DNA of 64,000 nucleotides, taken from positions 62,001-126,000 of the forward strand of contig CAJTHM010000008.1 of NCBI GenBank assembly GCA_910576125.1, given 5' to 3'. Below, piece after piece: positions 60,564-64,000 of this stretch (position 1 is the stretch's first letter; every line of letters starts with the position of its first letter). The notes below the pieces were generated by a model. It worked only from the letters and a program-made list of their open reading frames with translations. It had not been told where the DNA came from and searched no databases. This DNA comes from Lachnospiraceae bacterium. Its GTDB lineage: Bacteria > Bacillota > Clostridia > Lachnospirales > Lachnospiraceae. The translations under genes and the position numbers were made by a program.

Positions 60564-61586
60564 ATGCCAAATAGTGCGACAAGCGAAATGGGAATCAGAG
60601 GGGTGCAGAGAGCTGCTATCCTCCTGATTTCTCTGGGGCCGGAGCGCTCTGCCGGTATTTTCAAGCATTTAAAAGAAGAAGAGATTGAGGAGATGACGCT
60701 GGAGATAGCCAATATCAGAAGCGTGACTCCCCAGGTGAAAGAGGCAGTCATCACGGAATTCTATGAGCTGTGCCTGGCCCAGCAGTACATTGCGGAGGGC
60801 GGTATCGGCTATGCGAAAGATTTGCTGGAGAAAGCTCTGGGAGCAGAGAAGGCTATGGATGTCATCGGCAAGCTGACGGCATCTCTGCAGGTGAAGCCTT
60901 TCGAGTTCGTGCGCAAGACGGATGCTACCCAGCTTATCAACTTCATCCAGGATGAGCACCCTCAGACCATCGCCCTGATATTGTCCTATCTGTCACCGGG
61001 GCAGGCGGCTCTGGTGATGTCGGCATTGCCTCCCGAGAGGCAGGCCGATGTGGCCAGGCGTATCGCCGTCATGGACCGCACCAGCCCGGACATCATCAAG
61101 GAGGTGGAGAAAGTGCTGGAGTCCAAGCTGGCAAGTCTCGTGAACCAGGATTATACCATCATCGGCGGCGTGGACGCTGTGGTGGAGATATTGAATACAG
61201 TAGACCGCGGAACGGAGCGCCATATCATGGAGACTCTGGAAGTGGAAGCGCCGGAACTGGCGGAAGAGATCAGAAAGAAGATGTTCGTGTTCGAGGATAT
61301 CCTGCTTTTGGACGACAGAGCTATCCAGCGCGTGCTGCGTGATGTGGAGAACAACGATTTGACCATGGCCATGAAGAGCACTAAGGACGAGGTGAAGGAG
61401 GCAATCTTCAACAACATGTCCAAGCGTCTGGCGGTCATGATTAAGGAAGATATGGACTTTATGGGCCCTGTGCGTATGAAAGATGTAGAGGAGGCCCAGC
61501 AGAAGATTGTCAATGTCATCAGGAAACTGGAGGATGCCGGTGAAATTGTAATTTCCAGAGGTGGAGGTGACGAAATCGTTGTCTAG
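60564..61586 (+). CDS. fliG: flagellar motor switch protein FliG
   Basis: 340 residues. QRAAILLISLGPERSAGIFKHL, the middle EHPQTIALILSYL (EHPQR-type motif) and the C-terminal torque helix DDRAIQRVLRDVENNDLTMAMK are clear. It sits on the MS ring and contacts the stator. It overlaps the fliH reading frame. Confidence 0.97.
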   Translation: MPNSATSEMGIRGVQRAAILLISLGPERSAGIFKHLKEEEIEEMTLEIANIRSVTPQVKEAVITEFYELCLAQQYIAEGGIGYAKDLLEKALGAEKAMDVIGKLTASLQVKPFEFVRKTDATQLINFIQDEHPQTIALILSYLSPGQAALVMSALPPERQADVARRIAVMDRTSPDIIKEVEKVLESKLASLVNQDYTIIGGVDAVVEILNTVDRGTERHIMETLEVEAPELAEEIRKKMFVFEDILLLDDRAIQRVLRDVENNDLTMAMKSTKDEVKEAIFNNMSKRLAVMIKEDMDFMGPVRMKDVEEAQQKIVNVIRKLEDAGEIVISRGGGDEIVV

Positions 61587-62418
61587 TAATCTGGTGAAAC
61601 AATTTTTCATGACATTGCCTGAAGAGGAAGAAAAGCTGGTCATCGATAACAATGACCGTATCCGCAGAAGGCTGGAAGCCCTTTCCAGAGGGGATTCCGG
61701 GGATGGATTCGTATCCGGCCTTGCTATAGCGGATGTGATAGAAGCGCCTGAGGATGTGAGCGGCAATGTAATCAAGGCACAGGATGAAGCCAGGGAGCTT
61801 CTGGAGCAGGCAAAAGCGGAAGCGGAGGAGACGCTTTCCCAGGCCAGGGCCCAGGCGGAGAGCATTTTAGCAGAGGCCAGAACTCAGGCCGAGGCTGAAA
61901 AGCAGCAGGTGCTGGAGCAGGCAAAGCAGCAGGGGTACATGGAGGGCATGAGCAGAGCCCAGGCCCATGAGGGCGCCATGGAGCAGGAATATCTGGAGAA
62001 GAACCGGGCGCTGGAGGAGGAATATCAGCAGCAGATAGATATGCTGGAGCCGAAGATGGTAGAGACGATTACCGCAGTCTATGAGCATGTCTTCCATACG
62101 GAGCTTTCTTCTTATCGGGAGATACTGACAGCCCTGATTTCTGATGTGTTGCATAAGCTGGAAGGAAGCAGGAATTTCATCATCCACGTATCAAAGGATG
62201 ATTATGCATATGTCAGCATGCAGAAGAAGCAGATGCTGGCCGGCGCTGTATCGGAGAGCACCACTGTGGATGTGGTGGAGGACGCTGCAGTAGCAAGGAA
62301 TGAATGCATGATAGAGACAGAAAACGGCATTTTCGACTGTGGACTGGGCACTCAGCTTTCGGAACTGAAAAAGAAGCTGATGTTGCTTGCCTGGTCAAAG
62401 GGTGAGAAGGACTTCTAG
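61579..62418 (+). CDS. fliH: flagellar assembly protein FliH
   Basis: About 279 residues from TTG 61579; GTG 61561 and 61567 are upstream alternatives inside fliG. A long Ala/Glu/Gln coiled coil (residues ~60-165, EQAKAEAEETLSQARAQAESILAEAR) precedes the conserved C-terminal domain. It binds and regulates the ATPase FliI at the export gate. Confidence 0.92.
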   Translation: MSSNLVKQFFMTLPEEEEKLVIDNNDRIRRRLEALSRGDSGDGFVSGLAIADVIEAPEDVSGNVIKAQDEARELLEQAKAEAEETLSQARAQAESILAEARTQAEAEKQQVLEQAKQQGYMEGMSRAQAHEGAMEQEYLEKNRALEEEYQQQIDMLEPKMVETITAVYEHVFHTELSSYREILTALISDVLHKLEGSRNFIIHVSKDDYAYVSMQKKQMLAGAVSESTTVDVVEDAAVARNECMIETENGIFDCGLGTQLSELKKKLMLLAWSKGEKDF

Positions 62419-62475
62419 GGCGTCAGGGTACGCCGCTTAAGAAATTCTAAGTCTCACACTGTGGAGGAGGATGGT

Positions 62476-63783
62476 TTGCGGCAGGTTACTGTGGACTTCG
62501 CAAAATATAATAGATTGTCCGAAGGGTTTTTTTATAAGAAGAAAGGCAAGGTAGTCAATGTGGTAGGTCTGACTATCGAGTCGGCCGGACCTGACGCGAG
62601 ACTGGGTGATATCTGTGAGATAGCGCCGGAGGGCGGAGAGAAGCCTATTCTGGCGGAAGTGGTAGGTTTCAAGGACAAGAAGACCTTGCTGATGCCTTAT
62701 GACTCCGTGGACGGCATCGGTCTGGGATGTATCGTGGAAAATACGGGTAATCCTCTCCGGGTGCCGGTCAGCGATGCGCTGCTGGGCAAGACTCTGAACG
62801 GATTGGGGATTCCGGTGGACGGGACACATTTTGACGGTGTACCGTATCTGGTGGAGGCGGCGCCTCCTGACCCCATGAGCAGGAAAATCATCGATTCCGT
62901 GCTGCCGCTGGGGGTAAAGGCTGTGGACGGCCTGATTACTGTGGGCAAGGGACAGCGTATCGGCATTTTTGCCGGTTCCGGCGTAGGGAAGTCTACTTTG
63001 ATGGGAATGTTCGCCCGCAATACCAAGGCGGATATCAATGTTATCGCTCTGATTGGGGAGCGCGGCAGGGAAGTGCGCGAATTCATAGAGCGCGATTTAG
63101 GGGAAGAGGGAATGAGGCGTTCGGTTGTGGTGGTAGCTACTTCGGACAGACCGGCCCTGGAGAGGAATAAGGCGGCCAAGACAGCCACAGCCATTGCGGA
63201 ATATTTCCGGGACAGAGGCAAGGATGTGCTTTTGATGATGGATTCCCTGACCCGTTTTTCCATGGCACAGAGAGAAATCGGGCTTGCCAGCGGAGAGCCG
63301 CCGGTGACCAGAGGATATCCCCCCAGCGTATATTCGGAGATGCCAAAGCTTCTGGAGCGGGCCGGATGCGCGGCCAGAGGTTCCATCACAGGCCTGTATA
63401 CGGTTCTGGTTGACGGCGATGATTTCAACGAGCCCATTACCGATACGGCCAGAAGCATCCTGGACGGCCATATCATGCTGGACAGGAAACTGGGGCATAA
63501 GAACCATTATCCCGCCATTGATATCCTGCAGAGCATTTCCAGATGCATGTCCCAGATAGCATCGAAAGAGCACAAGCAGGCGGCAGGAAAACTGAAAAAT
63601 GTCCTTGCCACTTATAACGAGGCGGAGGATTTGATCAATATCGGCGCATACAAGAACGGCAGCAATCCGTCCATTGACTACGCCATATCAAAGATTGAGG
63701 CTGTGAACCGTTTCCTTTGCCAGGATGTGGATGAGAAATTCACGTTCGAGGACAGCGTGAATATGCTGCAGAAGCTGTTCTGA
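62476..63783 (+). CDS. fliI: flagellum-specific ATPase FliI
   Basis: 435 residues from TTG 62476, five bases after GGAGGAGG; GTG 62461 is an upstream alternative. Walker A GSGVGKST is near residue 167. Walker B is VLLMMDSLTRFSMAQREI, followed by GEPPVTRGYPPSVYSEMPKLLERAG, as in F1-like export ATPases. It powers flagellar protein export with FliH and FliJ. Confidence 0.97.
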   Translation: MRQVTVDFAKYNRLSEGFFYKKKGKVVNVVGLTIESAGPDARLGDICEIAPEGGEKPILAEVVGFKDKKTLLMPYDSVDGIGLGCIVENTGNPLRVPVSDALLGKTLNGLGIPVDGTHFDGVPYLVEAAPPDPMSRKIIDSVLPLGVKAVDGLITVGKGQRIGIFAGSGVGKSTLMGMFARNTKADINVIALIGERGREVREFIERDLGEEGMRRSVVVVATSDRPALERNKAAKTATAIAEYFRDRGKDVLLMMDSLTRFSMAQREIGLASGEPPVTRGYPPSVYSEMPKLLERAGCAARGSITGLYTVLVDGDDFNEPITDTARSILDGHIMLDRKLGHKNHYPAIDILQSISRCMSQIASKEHKQAAGKLKNVLATYNEAEDLINIGAYKNGSNPSIDYAISKIEAVNRFLCQDVDEKFTFEDSVNMLQKLF

Positions 63784-63818
63784 CAGCAGGAAAAGTCTGA
63801 TTCTGTGGAGGGAACGAG

Positions 63819-64000
63819 ATGGCAAGATTCCGGTATTCCATGCAGAGCATTCTGAATATAAAGCTGAAGATGGAGACGCAGGCCAAGCAGGAATTTTCCG
63901 CTGCCAGAGCCGCTCTGGACGAAGAGGAAGAGCGGCTAAAGGCTTTGTATGGCAGGAAAAGCAGCTATGAGGAGATGGGGCTAAAGCTGCTGTCAGGCAC
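63819..64000 (+). CDS. fliJ: flagellar export protein FliJ (3' end outside window)
   Basis: Sixty codons are visible: MARFRYSMQSILNIKLKMET then a charged coiled coil (QEFSAARAALDEEEERLKAL). GGAGG seven bases upstream. Position after fliI and the N-terminal MxxFRYxxQxIL pattern identify FliJ, the export chaperone-escort protein. Cut by the window end. Confidence 0.88.
   Translation, partial: MARFRYSMQSILNIKLKMETQAKQEFSAARAALDEEEERLKALYGRKSSYEEMGLKLLSG

Overview
The window comes from a flagellated, CodY- and PolC-containing member of the Firmicutes (Bacillota), most likely a clostridium of the Lachnospiraceae type. The evidence is a PolC-type replicative polymerase, CodY upstream of a flgB-flgC-fliE-fliF-fliG-fliH-fliI-fliJ operon, a tRNA without encoded CCA, strong GGAGG ribosome sites and frequent GTG/TTG starts. 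About two thirds is the right-hand part of an HK97-like siphophage prophage; the rest is host chromosome.

Prophage, 1 to about 42.6 kb (left end and early control genes lie outside). 1-8.8 kb is replication and recombination: DUF2800, DUF2815 (putative ssDNA-binding), family A DNA polymerase, primase/SF3 helicase, VRR-NUC nuclease, SNF2 helicase and a sigma-region-4-like late regulator. 8.9-20.3 kb is packaging: HNH nuclease, small terminase, then about 8 kb of accessory DNA before the large terminase. That accessory DNA holds a nucleotidyltransferase-fold gene with its own promoter and terminator, a ParB-fused adenine/N4-type methyltransferase, a remnant PP-loop gene, a C5 cytosine methyltransferase, and a row of small proteins with a repeated leader. 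20.4-34.1 kb is head and tail: portal, ClpP-like protease, capsid, connectors, tail tube, a tail chaperone with an A_AAA_AAC frameshift site, tape measure, Dit, Tal and a glycine-rich fibre. An autoregulated HTH/membrane-protein cassette sits just before the tape measure gene. 34.1-36.0 kb is lysis (holin, three-domain endolysin). 36.0-41.1 kb is lysogeny control and integration: two leftward genes with near-identical promoters, one rightward gene with a related promoter, a zinc-finger HTH protein, a SHOCT-like protein and two overlapping large serine recombinases. 41.2-42.5 kb is an AT-richer two-gene cargo operon next to the attachment junction.

The prophage has split comM (YifB-type Mg-chelatase-like ATPase). 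Only its C-terminal 161 codons remain here, starting at the conserved MNPCPCGYYPD segment. The host then continues with dprA, ispG, polC, a two-component system, tRNA-Glu(CTC), topA, codY and the flagellar basal-body/export operon, cut off inside fliJ. The comM-dprA neighbourhood links the phage insertion to the DNA-uptake gene set. The topA-codY-flgB order recalls the Bacillus subtilis fla/che neighbourhood with several intervening genes missing.

The most interesting items are the cargo and control modules: the NTase moron, the HTH/operator cassette in the tail region, the repeated leaders, the shared lysogeny promoters, the unknown attR-proximal operon, and the paired recombinases targeting comM. 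All functions are read from sequence motifs and family memory; no database search was run.
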